A stretch of DNA of 64,000 nucleotides, taken from positions 1-64,000 of the forward strand of contig JAQYCQ010000019.1 of NCBI GenBank assembly GCA_028724585.1. Reading direction: 5' to 3'. Origin of the DNA: Bacillota bacterium. GTDB taxonomy: Bacteria; Bacillota; Clostridia; Peptostreptococcales; Anaerovoracaceae. A program made the position numbers and the translations under genes. Shown here in pieces: positions 1 to 9,588 of this stretch (position 1 is the first letter of the stretch; each line of letters starts with the position of its first letter). The notes beneath the pieces are model-generated. The model was not told the origin of the DNA. It saw only the letters and a program-made list of their open reading frames with translations, and did no database searches.

Positions 1-31
1 TAAAACAATCATAGTACAAAGACTTTGCTCT

Positions 32-1556
<1,525 letters not shown>

Positions 1557-2032
1557 AATGGTATATTAAACAGTCCGAAGACCATTCAGTATCTTGATTG
1601 ACTCATTACAAACGCGTTGCGCTTGAATTACTTTGTATATTTGAGAATTGTACTTGGTTCCCTCACAATAGATCTTGACAATATATTGTGATGAGAGATC
1701 TGTACATTTACAAAATCTCTGTACTATGAAGTTTTCAAAGATCATCGCTGTCTCTGTGTGACAGCTTGTTTATATTACCATCAGATTCAGAAGATGTCAA
1801 CAATTTTTTAAAATCTTTTTAAAAGTTTTTAAAGAAGCTGTTAAGCGATATCTCCTTAATTCCAGTGATACCAATGCTTCGTAAGCTCTCTGGCATCCGG
1901 AATTTCCGTGACAACAATTACTATTATACAGCTTTTTCAGAGTATTGCAAGCACTTTTTTTAAAAAGTCCCGATTTTATTACTTAAGCCTGCTTTACACT
2001 GATCTCTCTGCGAAGCATGACCACATTCCGAG
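1557..2032 (-). other. rRNA leader and upstream intergenic region
   Basis: The part nearest the 16S gene is its leader. It contains an inverted-repeat pair around 1671-1706 (AGATCTTGACAATATATTGTGATGAGAGATCT-like arrangement) that may pair with processing stems. Beyond the promoter the DNA is AT-rich. I see no convincing coding region or second strong promoter. Confidence 0.5.
1772..1800 (-). promoter_or_regulatory. rRNA operon promoter
   Basis: Minus strand shows TTGACA (complement of 1795-1800), a 17-base spacer and TAATAT (complement of 1772-1777). This is a near-consensus sigma-A promoter about 215 bases upstream of the 16S 5' end, as expected for an rRNA operon with a leader. Confidence 0.75.
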
Positions 2033-2677
2033 CTATTTTACGGCGTTCTCCCAGTCCTTCTTGAAACGTTCTATACCGTTATCGGTAAGCGGATGCTTGA
2101 ACATCTTCTTCAGCACGTCGTAAGGGATCGTAGCGATATCAGCGCCTGTCTTAGCGCACTGGAGGACATGCATAGGATGTCTGATGCTGGCTGCTATGAT
2201 CTCTGTAGGGATCCCATAGATAGCGAAGATCTCAGCTATATCAGCGACGACCTTAACGCCGTCCATACCTATATCGTCGAGGCGGCCTACGAACGGGCTT
2301 ACGAATGTGGCGCCTGCCCTTGCTGCCAGGAGAGCCTGGTTGGCAGAAAAGATCAGAGTAACATTCGTCTTTATATTTTCAGCGGAAAGGACCGCTACAG
2401 CTTTAAGTCCCTCTTCCGTCATAGGGATCTTGATCGTAATGTTTTTATGGATCTTAGCGAGTTCACGAGCTTCCGCGATCATTCCTTCAGCGTCTTCTGA
2501 CATTACTTCGGCACTGATCGGTCCGTCTACGATCTCTGTTATCTCCTTTACGACAGTCTTGAAATCCCTGCCTTCCTTCGCTATGAGGCTCGGGTTGGTA
2601 GTCACTCCGTCGAGAATGCCCCAGGAAGCTGCTTCTCTGATCTCGTCAACGTTTGCTGTGTCGATAAAAATTCTCAT
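2033..2677 (-). CDS. fsa: Fructose-6-phosphate aldolase / transaldolase-like protein (TalC/MipB class)
   Basis: A 214-residue class I aldolase of the small transaldolase family, matching the usual 214-220 residues. It carries the N-terminal [10 protein letters not shown] signature, the TTNPSL strand (about residues 27-31) and the Schiff-base lysine in TIKIP (K83), followed by [12 protein letters not shown] and SPFVGRLDD. The family interconverts dihydroxyacetone or sedoheptulose/fructose phosphates in the cytosol, in the non-oxidative pentose phosphate network; rpiB and glpX in this window fit that network. The start was placed at the ATG behind GAGAGGG, because an in-frame upstream extension of 27 basic residues lacks family similarity. 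Whether it acts as aldolase or transaldolase cannot be decided by eye. Confidence 0.93.
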   Translation of the reverse strand: MRIFIDTANVDEIREAASWGILDGVTTNPSLIAKEGRDFKTVVKEITEIVDGPISAEVMSEDAEGMIAEARELAKIHKNITIKIPMTEEGLKAVAVLSAENIKTNVTLIFSANQALLAARAGATFVSPFVGRLDDIGMDGVKVVADIAEIFAIYGIPTEIIAASIRHPMHVLQCAKTGADIATIPYDVLKKMFKHPLTDNGIERFKKDWENAVK

Positions 2678-2824
2678 TTCGTATACCCTCTCTTGCTTTC
2701 CGAACTTTATTCTGGCAGGCTGTCCCGCCTTTTTCCCGGCCTTTAAGTCTTGGCGCATTTAAGCCGCGCTGCTCCCTGTCGTACAGGCACACTTTAAAGC
2801 GTTCGAGTCAAGGCCGTCCACACA

Positions 2825-2853
2825 ATCATATGCCGCAAAGGCTATATAATCAA
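2825..2853 (-). promoter_or_regulatory. Putative promoter of the transaldolase gene
   Basis: Minus strand TTGATT (complement 2848-2853), 17-base spacer, TATGAT (complement 2825-2830), leaving a leader of roughly 140 bases. Good spacing, imperfect hexamers. Confidence 0.45.
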
Positions 2854-2904
2854 GAGCGCTGACACCAGTATCTGAAAAATGTCCAGTTTATCCGGAGGAT
2901 CATG

Positions 2905-2990
2905 TCGGCGCGTCATCGGTGAGCGGCCAGCCAGCGGCTGCACGTCATCCTAATACAGCGATTGGCTAGCCAGCGACTGCAGAGCCGTCA
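2905..2990. repeat. Composite dispersed repeat, long copy
   Basis: Shares CGTCATCCTAATACAGCGA (2943-2961) exactly with 54645-54663, and also TCGGCGCGTCATC (2904-2916) and the block AGCGACTGC-R-GAGCCGTC (2972-2989) with 54639-54677. Relative to the right-hand copy, this one contains an extra internal unit bounded by CGTCATC and AGCGRCTG, as if partially duplicated. It lies between the transaldolase promoter and the terminator of the gene at 3096. Confidence 0.75.
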
Positions 2991-3036
2991 AAAAATAAAA
3001 CAGCAGGTGTCTCGTTTCCGACGCGCCTGCTGTTCT
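2990..3036 (-). terminator. Rho-independent terminator of the small Cys-rich protein gene
   Basis: Minus strand stem AACAGCAGG / CCTGCTGTT with an interrupted inner stem, followed by TTATTTTTT. It lies 60 bases after the stop of the gene at 3096. Confidence 0.75.
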
Positions 3037-3095
3037 GCTTCATTTTCGTTAATATTAATATATTTATATTCTATTCAGGCGGAACCTGACGGTCT

Positions 3096-3371
3096 CTACC
3101 ACCAGCCGTCCTCGTCGTCGAGGTCTACAGGCGGGTGTGCGATGTTTACAGCGTTAGCGCTCATCGTCGTGGCTTCTCCCCAGTTCCAGTCAGTACGGTT
3201 CTGATTGTTTTCAGCCGTATTTCTCAGGCAGGTATGCTTGCATGATCCAATCGTACATTTCTGGCAGATAGGATCGTTAGGGTCATGGACCTTAGGCATG
3301 TAGTCCGCGCCTGTCGAAATAACCGTATGATGGTCTGTTCTTACGCCTCTAAGCACTCTTCTGTTTTCCAT
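3096..3371 (-). CDS. Small cysteine- and tryptophan-containing protein of unknown function
   Basis: A 91-residue protein, start chosen at the ATG behind a clean GGAGG. I do not recognise the family. It contains a compact cysteine motif C-x2-C-x4-C-x3-C (ICQKCTIGSCKHTC, about residues 36-49), then an Asn/Trp-containing stretch (RTDWNWGEA), and ends in DDEDGWW. There is no signal peptide or membrane segment. It has its own terminator and stands alone between the transaldolase gene and an ABC importer. The four closely spaced cysteines could bind zinc or an Fe-S centre; a RiPP-like precursor is another reading, but no maturase is adjacent. Coding status is well supported by the ribosome site and terminator; the function is not. 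Confidence 0.75.
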   Translation of the reverse strand: MENRRVLRGVRTDHHTVISTGADYMPKVHDPNDPICQKCTIGSCKHTCLRNTAENNQNRTDWNWGEATTMSANAVNIAHPPVDLDDEDGWW

Positions 3372-3773
3372 AGTCTTTTCCTCCCTGTAAGGCTGCCGCG
3401 CGGGTATGAACTGCAAATCTTAAAATGCTCCCCATACTTTTGCCGAGCTCTTAACGCCGCCGCCAAGTTTATTCCGAGTTTTATTCGCTGACTTTATTTA
3501 ACCACCGTTATGGGCATATGTCAATTAAAAATATGAGCGTGTCAATAATTTTTATAGCAACTATTTTCTATCGTTTCAGTAGGAAAATATCAACAGTGCT
3601 GCTCCGCGGGCACGCTGCGGTTGAAAATACAGGGAAAACGACCTCTGCCTCCCGCTCTTCCGAGCGCTCCGCGCACAAAAAGGCTCCGTCTGTCCCTCTC
3701 TGCCGTGTATAAAAAAATGCTCCAGCCGTAGCCGGAGCATAAAAACTGTATTCTCGTTTTTGGAGGAGAAATC
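3372..3773. other. Intergenic region with upstream sequence of the small gene and ABC-operon terminator
   Basis: Holds the AT-rich upstream region of the small gene, two GC-rich imperfect hairpins containing GCTCCGC (about 3597-3613 and 3655-3675), and the terminator at 3711-3740. I see no convincing gene. Confidence 0.5.
3711..3740 (-). terminator. Terminator of the trpXYZ-like ABC operon
   Basis: Minus strand ATGCTCCGGC-TAC-GGCTGGAGCAT followed by T7, about 35 bases after the stop of the ATPase gene. Confidence 0.8.
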
Positions 3774-4574
3774 CTAATTGTTTGAAAGCAGTGCCTTGTC
3801 GTTTGAGAACTCTTCGCCGCTGATCTCTTCGAATTTCTGGAGCAGATCCTCAACGGTGAGTTTTTTCTTCTCCTCGCCCTTGATGTCGAGTATGATCTTT
3901 CCTTCGTTCATCATGATCAGGCGGTTGCCGTGCGCGATAGCGTCCCTCATGTTATGAGTTACCATCATAGCCGTCAGCTTCGACTCTGCTATGATCTTGT
4001 CAGACAGGTCGAGAACTGTCTTAGCGGTCTTAGGGTCCAGCGCGGCGGTATGCTCGTCGAGAAGAAGGAGCTTAGGCTTCTTCATAGTAGCCATGAGCAG
4101 AGTAAGGGCCTGGCGCTGTCCACCGGAAAGAGTGCCTACCTTTGTCTCAAGGCGGTTTTCGAGGCCAAGGTCGAATTCCTTGAGGGCTTCCGCGTATTTC
4201 TTTCTTTCTTCCTTAGTGATGCCCCATCTGAGACCTCTGCGTGAGCCTCTGCGCATAGCGAGAGCCAGGTTCTCGTCTATCTGCATGGTAGCGGCTGTGC
4301 CTGTCATAGGATCCTGGAAGACTCTGCCCAGATAAGGCGCCCTCTTGTGCTCAGGAAGACCTGTGATATCTATCCCGTCCAGTACTATCCTTCCGGAATC
4401 TACAGGCCATACGCCTGCTACGGCATTCAGCATGGTCGATTTGCCGGCGCCGTTTCCGCCGATGACTGTGCAGAAGTCGCCGTCTTCGAGCGTGAGCGAA
4501 ACCCCGTTAAGAGCTTTCTTCTCGTTGATGGTGCCTTTATTGAATGTCTTGTAAATATTCTTTATTTCCAGCAT
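3774..4574 (-). CDS. ABC transporter ATP-binding protein (tryptophan/aromatic type, TrpZ-like)
   Basis: A 266-residue ATPase with Walker A GGNGAGKST (about residue 40), Q-loop near GRVFQDP, signature LSGGQRQAL, and Walker B followed by DEHTAALDPKTA, a sequence characteristic of the COG1101 ATPases that pair with COG2984/COG4120 proteins. The start ATG overlaps the stop of the permease by one base (TAATG), so translation is coupled. It energises the importer encoded by the two genes upstream. Substrate is inferred only from family: characterised relatives (TrpXYZ of streptococci) import tryptophan, but close paralogues have other ligands. Confidence 0.93.
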   Translation of the reverse strand: MLEIKNIYKTFNKGTINEKKALNGVSLTLEDGDFCTVIGGNGAGKSTMLNAVAGVWPVDSGRIVLDGIDITGLPEHKRAPYLGRVFQDPMTGTAATMQIDENLALAMRRGSRRGLRWGITKEERKKYAEALKEFDLGLENRLETKVGTLSGGQRQALTLLMATMKKPKLLLLDEHTAALDPKTAKTVLDLSDKIIAESKLTAMMVTHNMRDAIAHGNRLIMMNEGKIILDIKGEEKKKLTVEDLLQKFEEISGEEFSNDKALLSNN

Positions 4575-5497
4575 TACTCTTCTGCTCCTTTCTTAGCGGC
4601 CTTCTTGAACGAAGATACTGACTTTCCGCGCAGATAAGGAACCGCGAGGAAGATAGCTACTACGATAGCTGAGAAGAGCTTCATGTCCTGTGACGGGAAT
4701 CCCAGCCAGAGGACGAAGGTAATTACCAGATAGTAGATCACGGCGCCTATTGCCGCGAAGGTGAGCCTGCCGGCGAAGTTCAGGTGTTTGCCTAACAGGG
4801 CTTCTCCGATGACGTCTCCGATTATTACAGCAGCCAGGCCTATTACGATGGCGCCTCGGCCCATGTTTACGTCAGAGTTGCCCTGATACTGCGCGATGAG
4901 ACCGCCTGAGAGGCCTACCAGCGCGTTGGAAAGGGCAAGGCCTACGATCTTGGCGCTGTTTGTGTTGATGCCCTGAGCTCTTGCCATGGCTTCATTACAG
5001 CCTGTTGCTCTTATGGTCATTCCGTGTTCGGTTCCGAAATACCAGTAAAGGATCACGATGATAGCTGCAAGGAAGATGAGAGCTACGGCGATGGACTGGT
5101 TTATGTGTCTGAGCGATACTACCAGCTTGTAGTTATCTATACTGACGGCGGCGTTCGATTTGCCCATGACGTTCATGTTTATAGAATACAAGGCTATCTG
5201 GGTCAGTATTCCGGCTAGTATGTCCGGTATGCCGAGTATGGTGTTCAGGATACCTGTAGCCAGTCCTGCTGCCAGTCCGGCAAGCGTTGAAAATACAAGG
5301 ACGACTCCAGGAGGCATTCCATGGAGTATGAGCATTACAGCAACAGATCCGCCGAGCGCGAGTGAGCCGTCGACTGTCAGGTCGGCAAAATCCAGGATCT
5401 TAAACGTGATGTAAACGCCGATAGCCATTATGCCCCAGATGACACCCTGGGCCACTGACGCCGGCATCGCCCTAAAAAGGGCCATGATATCAAGCAT
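4574..5497 (-). CDS. ABC transporter permease (TrpY-like)
   Basis: A 307-residue integral membrane protein with about eight to nine hydrophobic segments, of the branched-chain-amino-acid/sugar-type permease family (COG4120). Conserved features include the DLTVDGS motif near residue 40, the CNEAMARAQGI coupling region and the GRGAIVIGLAAVIIG segment. The start was taken at the ATG behind GGAGGAAAAA; the upstream in-frame TTG would put the ribosome site inside the coding region. It forms the membrane channel with the adjacent ATPase and receives ligand from the lipoprotein at 5632. Confidence 0.92.
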   Translation of the reverse strand: MLDIMALFRAMPASVAQGVIWGIMAIGVYITFKILDFADLTVDGSLALGGSVAVMLILHGMPPGVVLVFSTLAGLAAGLATGILNTILGIPDILAGILTQIALYSINMNVMGKSNAAVSIDNYKLVVSLRHINQSIAVALIFLAAIIVILYWYFGTEHGMTIRATGCNEAMARAQGINTNSAKIVGLALSNALVGLSGGLIAQYQGNSDVNMGRGAIVIGLAAVIIGDVIGEALLGKHLNFAGRLTFAAIGAVIYYLVITFVLWLGFPSQDMKLFSAIVVAIFLAVPYLRGKSVSSFKKAAKKGAEE

Positions 5498-5544
5498 TTT
5501 TTCCTCCAAAATCTCAAAAAAATAATTATTCGGTTACGCAAAAG

Positions 5545-5566
5545 GACGGCAGCGGAGGCTGCCGTC
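5545..5566 (-). promoter_or_regulatory. Intra-operon hairpin between binding-protein and permease genes
   Basis: Perfect 9-bp stem GACGGCAGC / GCTGCCGTC with a 4-base loop; minus strand continues CCTTTTGCG. Its position between substrate-binding protein and permease suits partial termination or 3'-end stabilisation, which commonly yields excess binding protein. The role is inferred. Confidence 0.55.
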
Positions 5567-5631
5567 TTCTGCGCTTTACAGCGGTATTATACGCCTTTAG
5601 CCATATAATTTACAGTTTTTATCTGTCAATT

Positions 5632-6669
5632 TTATTTGTCGTCGTCTTTGATAGCTTCGTAGCCGTCAGGGATCTTTGTGCCCTTAGCCTTTGTAATTGA
5701 AGGATTGTAGAGCTTTGTTACGTCCTTGGCAATGCCGATCTCGATAGTTCCAGGATCAGTGCCGTTTAAGAGGATATCAGCAGCCTGTTCGCCTGCAGCG
5801 TATCCGATGTCGTGATAGTTGATAGAAAGAGTTACATCTCCGCAGCCCTTGCAGATGCCTTCTTCTCCGCATACTACAGGGATCTTGGCCGGCTGGAGAA
5901 CGTTGTTGATGATCTCAGTGTTAGAAGCCATAGTATTGTCTGTAGGGATGTAGACCACATCGCACTCGCCTGCAGCCTTTGTAGTTACAGACTGGATCTC
6001 GTTTGAATCAGCTGCTGAGTATTCCTTGTACTTCATGCCGAGCTTGTCGAGTTCCTTGCTGATATTTTCTATCTGGTACTTTGAGTTAGGCTCTGCTGAG
6101 CAGTAGAGGAGTCCTACCTGCTTAGCCTCAGGAGCGATCTCCTTGATCATAGCTGCCTGCTGGTCGAGAGGAGCCAGGTCTGAAGTACCTGTGATGTTCT
6201 TTCCTGTCTTTCCCGTCCAGTCCTTGATGTCGAGGGCAGTCGCGTAATCTGTTACTGAAGTTCCTACGATAGGAATATCGCTTGTAGCGGATGCTGCTGC
6301 CTGCAGTGATCCTGTAGCGTTAGCCATGATCAGGTCAACACCGTCAGTAACGAAGCCTGATGTGATAGTTCCTAAGTTAGCCTGCTCGCCCTGAGCGTTC
6401 TCGAGGTCGAACTTTACATTGTCCTTGCCCAGCTTTTCCTTAACAGCTTCTTCGAAGCCCTCAGTAGCTGCGTCCAGAGCCGGGTGCTCCAGCTGCTGTA
6501 CGATACCGATATTATATACTTTGCCTGAATTAGCGGCAGCAGCTGAAGATTCAGCGCTTCCGCCCGCTGCTGAGCCTGAGCCTGAGCTTGATGATCCGCA
6601 TCCAGCGAATGTGAACATAGCCATTGCTGCTACCAGAACGCCAGCAACGATCTTTGCCTGTTTTTTCAT
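5632..6669 (-). CDS. ABC transporter substrate-binding lipoprotein (TrpX-like)
   Basis: A 345-residue lipoprotein: basic start MKKQAK, hydrophobic core, lipobox FAGC at about residue 23, then a Ser/Gly/Ala-rich linker before a two-lobed periplasmic-binding fold of the COG2984 type (GIVQQLEHPALDAATEGF, NGT-DPGTIEIGIA). The start was chosen at the ATG behind GGAGGG; an in-frame upstream TTG would include the ribosome site. It captures ligand outside the membrane for the permease and ATPase downstream. Tryptophan or another aromatic amino acid is the likely ligand by family resemblance, not by any residue I can verify. Confidence 0.93.
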   Translation of the reverse strand: MKKQAKIVAGVLVAAMAMFTFAGCGSSSSGSGSAAGGSAESSAAAANSGKVYNIGIVQQLEHPALDAATEGFEEAVKEKLGKDNVKFDLENAQGEQANLGTITSGFVTDGVDLIMANATGSLQAAASATSDIPIVGTSVTDYATALDIKDWTGKTGKNITGTSDLAPLDQQAAMIKEIAPEAKQVGLLYCSAEPNSKYQIENISKELDKLGMKYKEYSAADSNEIQSVTTKAAGECDVVYIPTDNTMASNTEIINNVLQPAKIPVVCGEEGICKGCGDVTLSINYHDIGYAAGEQAADILLNGTDPGTIEIGIAKDVTKLYNPSITKAKGTKIPDGYEAIKDDDK

Positions 6670-6750
6670 GTTTCTTCCCTCCAAAAAATATTTTACAAAC
6701 TTGGCTTTTTCGCGGTTATACGGTTATGTGTTAAAGTGAAACCGCGTATT

Positions 6751-6787
6751 AAAAGGGCGCCGGCTTTTTACAAGCTGCCGCCCTTTG
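6751..6787 (-). terminator. Terminator of the isocitrate dehydrogenase gene
   Basis: Minus strand GGGCGGCAGCTT / AAGCCGGCGCCC stem (one mismatch, one wobble) followed by TTTTAAT, about 90 bases past the stop of the dehydrogenase and upstream of the ABC operon. Confidence 0.7.
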
Positions 6788-6874
6788 TTGCGCCTATGTA
6801 AATATTATAGTTCTCAAAAAAGATATGTCAATGCTTTATTGAGTTATATAGAATTCGCCTATACGTAAATTAAT

Positions 6875-8029
6875 TTACAGTCTGGATACGGTATCCATGA
6901 TGTAATCGGCATACTCTTCGCTCGTGGAACCTGTGTCGCGGCCTGTGAGAACGACCTTCTTTTCTTCTGTAGAGCAGATGTAGAGAGCCTTCTCCAGCTT
7001 CTCAGCCTTATCCTGATAGCCGATATGGCTGAGGAGCATAGCCGCAGCCTTGATAATGGAGCTAGGGTCAGCATAGATCTCGCGGCCTTCCTTGACCATT
7101 CTAGGAGCGGAACCGTGAATAGCTTCGAACATAGCGTACTTCTTGCCGATGTTTGCGCTTCCGGCTGTGCCTACTCCGCCCTGGATCTCAGCAGCTTCAT
7201 CTGTGATGATGTCGCCGTAGAGGTTAGGGAGAACGACAACCTGGAAGTCTCTCCTGCGGGCTTCGTCGAGGAGCTTAGCTGTCATGATATCGATATACCA
7301 GTCGTCAGCCTGGATATCAGGATATTCTTCCGCGATCTTGTAGAAAGTATCGAGGAATCTTCCGTCAGTAGTCTTGATGATGTTCGCCTTTGTGACTGCT
7401 GTTACACGTGTTCTGCCGTTTGCCTTTGCATTCTCAAAAGCGGCCCTGATGATCCTGTCGCAGCCAGGCTGTGTAGCTACAGTAAAGTCGATGCAGAGAT
7501 CGTCATCGATAGTCACGCCTTCTTTACCTACAGCGTAGCCGCCCTCTGTATTTTCTCTGTAGAACATCCAGTCGATACCCAGCTCAGGGATCTTTACAGG
7601 ACGAACATTGGCGAACAGGTCGAGAGCCTTTCTGATAGCTACGTTAGCCGACTCTACGTTAGGCCACTCGTCTCCCTTTCTAGGAGTTGTAGTCGGTCCT
7701 TTAAGGATGACGTCGCACTTCTTGAGCTCTTCCATTACAGCAGGAGGAACCGCTGCCATCTCGGCTGCCCTGCGCTCGATGGTGAGGCCTTCTATATCCC
7801 TGATCTCGATACGTCCGCTCTCGATGTCGTCCTTGAGCAGGTACTTGAGGATCCTTTCAGCCTGATATGTGATAGAAGGTCCTATCCCGTCGCCTCCGCA
7901 CACGCCGATGATTATATGGTCTTTATTCTTGTAGTCAACGAAATCGCCCTCTGCCTTAAGCGCTTCGATACGTTTGAGCTGAGCTTCAACGAGAGTAGAA
8001 AACTTCTGCTTTGCTTCTTCGATATTCAT
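6875..8029 (-). CDS. icd: Isocitrate/isopropylmalate dehydrogenase family protein, probably NAD-dependent isocitrate dehydrogenase
   Basis: A 384-residue beta-decarboxylating dehydrogenase. The isocitrate-type substrate loop is visible as S127-x-N129-V-x-x-R133, with R143 in NVRPVK, YRENTEGGY (Y158) and the catalytic lysine in VTKANI (about 230). Aspartates in DIITDEAAE would bind the divalent metal. The S-x-N pattern favours isocitrate over isopropylmalate, and no leu genes are nearby. It would supply 2-oxoglutarate for glutamate synthesis. It is monocistronic, with its own terminator at 6751. Coenzyme choice is inferred from length and family only. Confidence 0.88.
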   Translation of the reverse strand: MNIEEAKQKFSTLVEAQLKRIEALKAEGDFVDYKNKDHIIIGVCGGDGIGPSITYQAERILKYLLKDDIESGRIEIRDIEGLTIERRAAEMAAVPPAVMEELKKCDVILKGPTTTPRKGDEWPNVESANVAIRKALDLFANVRPVKIPELGIDWMFYRENTEGGYAVGKEGVTIDDDLCIDFTVATQPGCDRIIRAAFENAKANGRTRVTAVTKANIIKTTDGRFLDTFYKIAEEYPDIQADDWYIDIMTAKLLDEARRRDFQVVVLPNLYGDIITDEAAEIQGGVGTAGSANIGKKYAMFEAIHGSAPRMVKEGREIYADPSSIIKAAAMLLSHIGYQDKAEKLEKALYICSTEEKKVVLTGRDTGSTSEEYADYIMDTVSRL

Positions 8030-8346
8030 GCTTATCCTTTCCGCGGCGGCCCGATGCCGCCCAAATCAATATAATGCGCCTTAACATCAACGGCATGCGA
8101 CCGGTTTTTTGCGATCTGCCGTTTTGAGATAATTAATTATACTCCGGCTTGCATCCAATGTCCTTAATTGAATACAAAAAAGACAATTTACCGTATTCCC
8201 TATATAAAGTGTTTTTTCATCCGAGTGTCAGAGCAAAAGCCACCCGGTCCTGAGCCGGCAAAGATCAGAATCTGCCTAAAAACAGCAAAAGACCGCTGCG
8301 ACTGAACGCAGCGGCCTGATCCGCAAAGTATAAATACGATCCGTGA
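8030..8346. other. Intergenic region between rpsI and the isocitrate dehydrogenase gene
   Basis: Contains the rpsI terminator (8288-8316) and a candidate minus-strand promoter: AGGACA (complement 8159-8164), 17-base spacer, TATAAT (complement 8136-8141). A GC-rich segment at 8041-8060 (GGCGGC...GCCGCC) could fold just upstream of the dehydrogenase start. No gene seen. Confidence 0.5.
8288..8316 (-). terminator. Terminator of rplM-rpsI
   Basis: Minus strand GGCCGCTGCG-TTCAGT-CGCAGCGGTC followed by TTTTGCTGTTTTT, 30 bases beyond the rpsI stop. Confidence 0.85.
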
Positions 8347-8739
8347 TTATCTCTTTGAGAACTGTGAAGCTCTTCTTGCCTTTTTGAGACCGTACTTCTT
8401 TCTTTCCTTCATTCTTGAATCTCTTGTGAGGAATCCAGCAGCCTTGAGCGCAGGTCTGTTCTCTGGATCAGCCTGGAGCAGAGCTCTTGAAACTCCGTGA
8501 CGGAGAGCGCCTGCCTGGCCTGTTGTGCCGCCGCCGTTAACGAGAGCGATGACATCGAACTTGCCTTCGTTTCCAGTAACCTCGAAAGGACGCTTAACCT
8601 CTCTCTTGAGGTTCTCAAGAGGGAAGTACTCGTCGAGATCCTTCTTATTTACAGTGATCTTGCCTGTACCAGGGATGAGTCTTACTCTGGCTACGGCTTC
8701 TTTTCTTCTGCCTGTTCCGATATATTCTGTCTTGGCCAT
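8347..8739 (-). CDS. rpsI: 30S ribosomal protein S9
   Basis: A 130-residue S9 with the conserved start [16 protein letters not shown], the [19 protein letters not shown] block and the basic C-terminus ending in FSKR, whose tail reaches the P-site tRNA in known ribosomes. Length is standard. It follows rplM by 19 bases, the universal rplM-rpsI pair, and is closed by the terminator at 8288. Confidence 0.98.
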   Translation of the reverse strand: MAKTEYIGTGRRKEAVARVRLIPGTGKITVNKKDLDEYFPLENLKREVKRPFEVTGNEGKFDVIALVNGGGTTGQAGALRHGVSRALLQADPENRPALKAAGFLTRDSRMKERKKYGLKKARRASQFSKR

Positions 8740-8758
8740 TGTTTATACTCCTCCCTTC

Positions 8759-9190
8759 TTAGAATTCCCAGATTTCCGGCTTCTGTGCAGCATGCTTGTG
8801 CTCAGGGCCCGCATAAACCTTGAGCTTCTTGTACATCTGTCTGCCGAGCTTGCCGTTAGGCATCATGCCCTTAACAGCGTGTCTGATGATTTCTTCAGGA
8901 TCTTTTTCCTGCAGCTTCTCGAATGTGAGCTCGCGAAGTCCGCCTGGATAGCCTGTATGTCTCTTGTAGATCTTTTCTTTTCTCTTCTTGCCTGTAACTT
9001 CAACCTTTTCAGCGTTGATGATGATCACGTAATCGCCCGTATCAACGTGAGGTGTGTAGATAGGCTTCTTCTTACCTCTGAGGATAGCTGCCGCTTCTGA
9101 GGCGAGTCTGCCAAGAGTCTTGCCCTCGGCATCGAGAACATACCATTTTCTCTCGATATCCTGAGGCTTTGCGATATAAGATGAACTCAT
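8759..9190 (-). CDS. rplM: 50S ribosomal protein L13
   Basis: A 143-residue L13, standard length, with [19 protein letters not shown] at the N-terminus, the [11 protein letters not shown] strand and the [13 protein letters not shown] motif, then [12 protein letters not shown]. It assembles early into the large subunit. A consensus promoter and a long leader with an internal terminator-like hairpin lie upstream, suggesting autogenous control of the rplM-rpsI operon. Confidence 0.98.
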   Translation of the reverse strand: MSSSYIAKPQDIERKWYVLDAEGKTLGRLASEAAAILRGKKKPIYTPHVDTGDYVIIINAEKVEVTGKKRKEKIYKRHTGYPGGLRELTFEKLQEKDPEEIIRHAVKGMMPNGKLGRQMYKKLKVYAGPEHKHAAQKPEIWEF

Positions 9191-9373
9191 TAAAAACCTC
9201 CCGGCCTACTGAGATAGTAAAACTATCGTTTTCGACCACAATAATAAAAAAACTGTCCGGCCACGGCCGGTCCTTCCCAGCCTGCACCGTATAGTAAACG
9301 CTTCCATGAGCCGATTACTCTTTTTACAGCGTGCGCTCCGCGCACAAAAAAGCGCAGCATTTCACTGCACAAT
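9191..9373 (-). promoter_or_regulatory. Candidate L13 leader (autogenous control region)
   Basis: About 180 bases of untranslated leader lie between the predicted transcription start and rplM. Within it, minus strand CCGGCC-GT-GGCCGG followed by ACAG and T7 (9244-9272) resembles an intrinsic terminator inside the leader. A second hairpin GTGCGC-GGA-GCGCAC lies at 9331-9345. Firmicute rplM-rpsI operons are known to be controlled by L13-binding leaders; this one is a candidate on position and structure, without a verified match to that RNA family. Confidence 0.5.
9244..9272 (-). terminator. Attenuator-like hairpin in the rplM leader
   Basis: Six-base-pair G+C stem with a run of seven T on the minus strand, placed before the rplM ribosome site rather than after a gene. 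Confidence 0.6.
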
Positions 9374-9379
9374 ACCGAG

Positions 9380-9408
9380 ATTATACATATATAAAAAGGC
9401 ATTGTCAA
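9380..9408 (-). promoter_or_regulatory. rplM-rpsI promoter
   Basis: Minus strand TTGACA (complement 9403-9408), exactly 17 bases, TATAAT (complement 9380-9385): a full consensus sigma-A promoter. Confidence 0.9.
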
Positions 9409-9475
9409 TAAAATTCTGCGCTTTATGTTCAAAATCTGTTAAATATTTTCGAGAAAGATCATTCTGCCGGATTTT

Positions 9476-9554
9476 CGAACGCTCCGCATACGAGTGCCTC
9501 GCGGCAGAGCCGCGGACACAGCTGTCACGGAGTGATAATGTCAGCGGAGCTGAC
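9476..9554. repeat. Run of four triloop hairpins downstream of tyrS
   Basis: Four consecutive short inverted repeats, spaced 20-25 bases: 9476-9492 (TCC loop, two mismatches), 9500-9514 CGCGGC-AGA-GCCGCG, 9523-9537 TGTCAC-GGA-GTGATA and 9540-9554 GTCAGC-GGA-GCTGAC. They begin about 35 bases after the tyrS stop. This is the densest cluster of the window's triloop hairpin family. Confidence 0.7.
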
Positions 9555-9588
9555 GCGGAATCCTGTTTTTTCTTAATATTTTATATCG

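Noticed and set aside
5632..6669. Firm assignment as tryptophan importer
   Set aside because: Family likeness to TrpXYZ is clear, but no T-box, trp operator or ligand residues could be verified from sequence.
7025..8074. A 349-codon open frame antisense to the isocitrate dehydrogenase gene
   Set aside because: Same explanation: shadow of a well-conserved gene, no motif support.
9476..9554. CRISPR-like array
   Set aside because: The four units differ in sequence and have no constant repeat or spacer; they are hairpins sharing only the loop.
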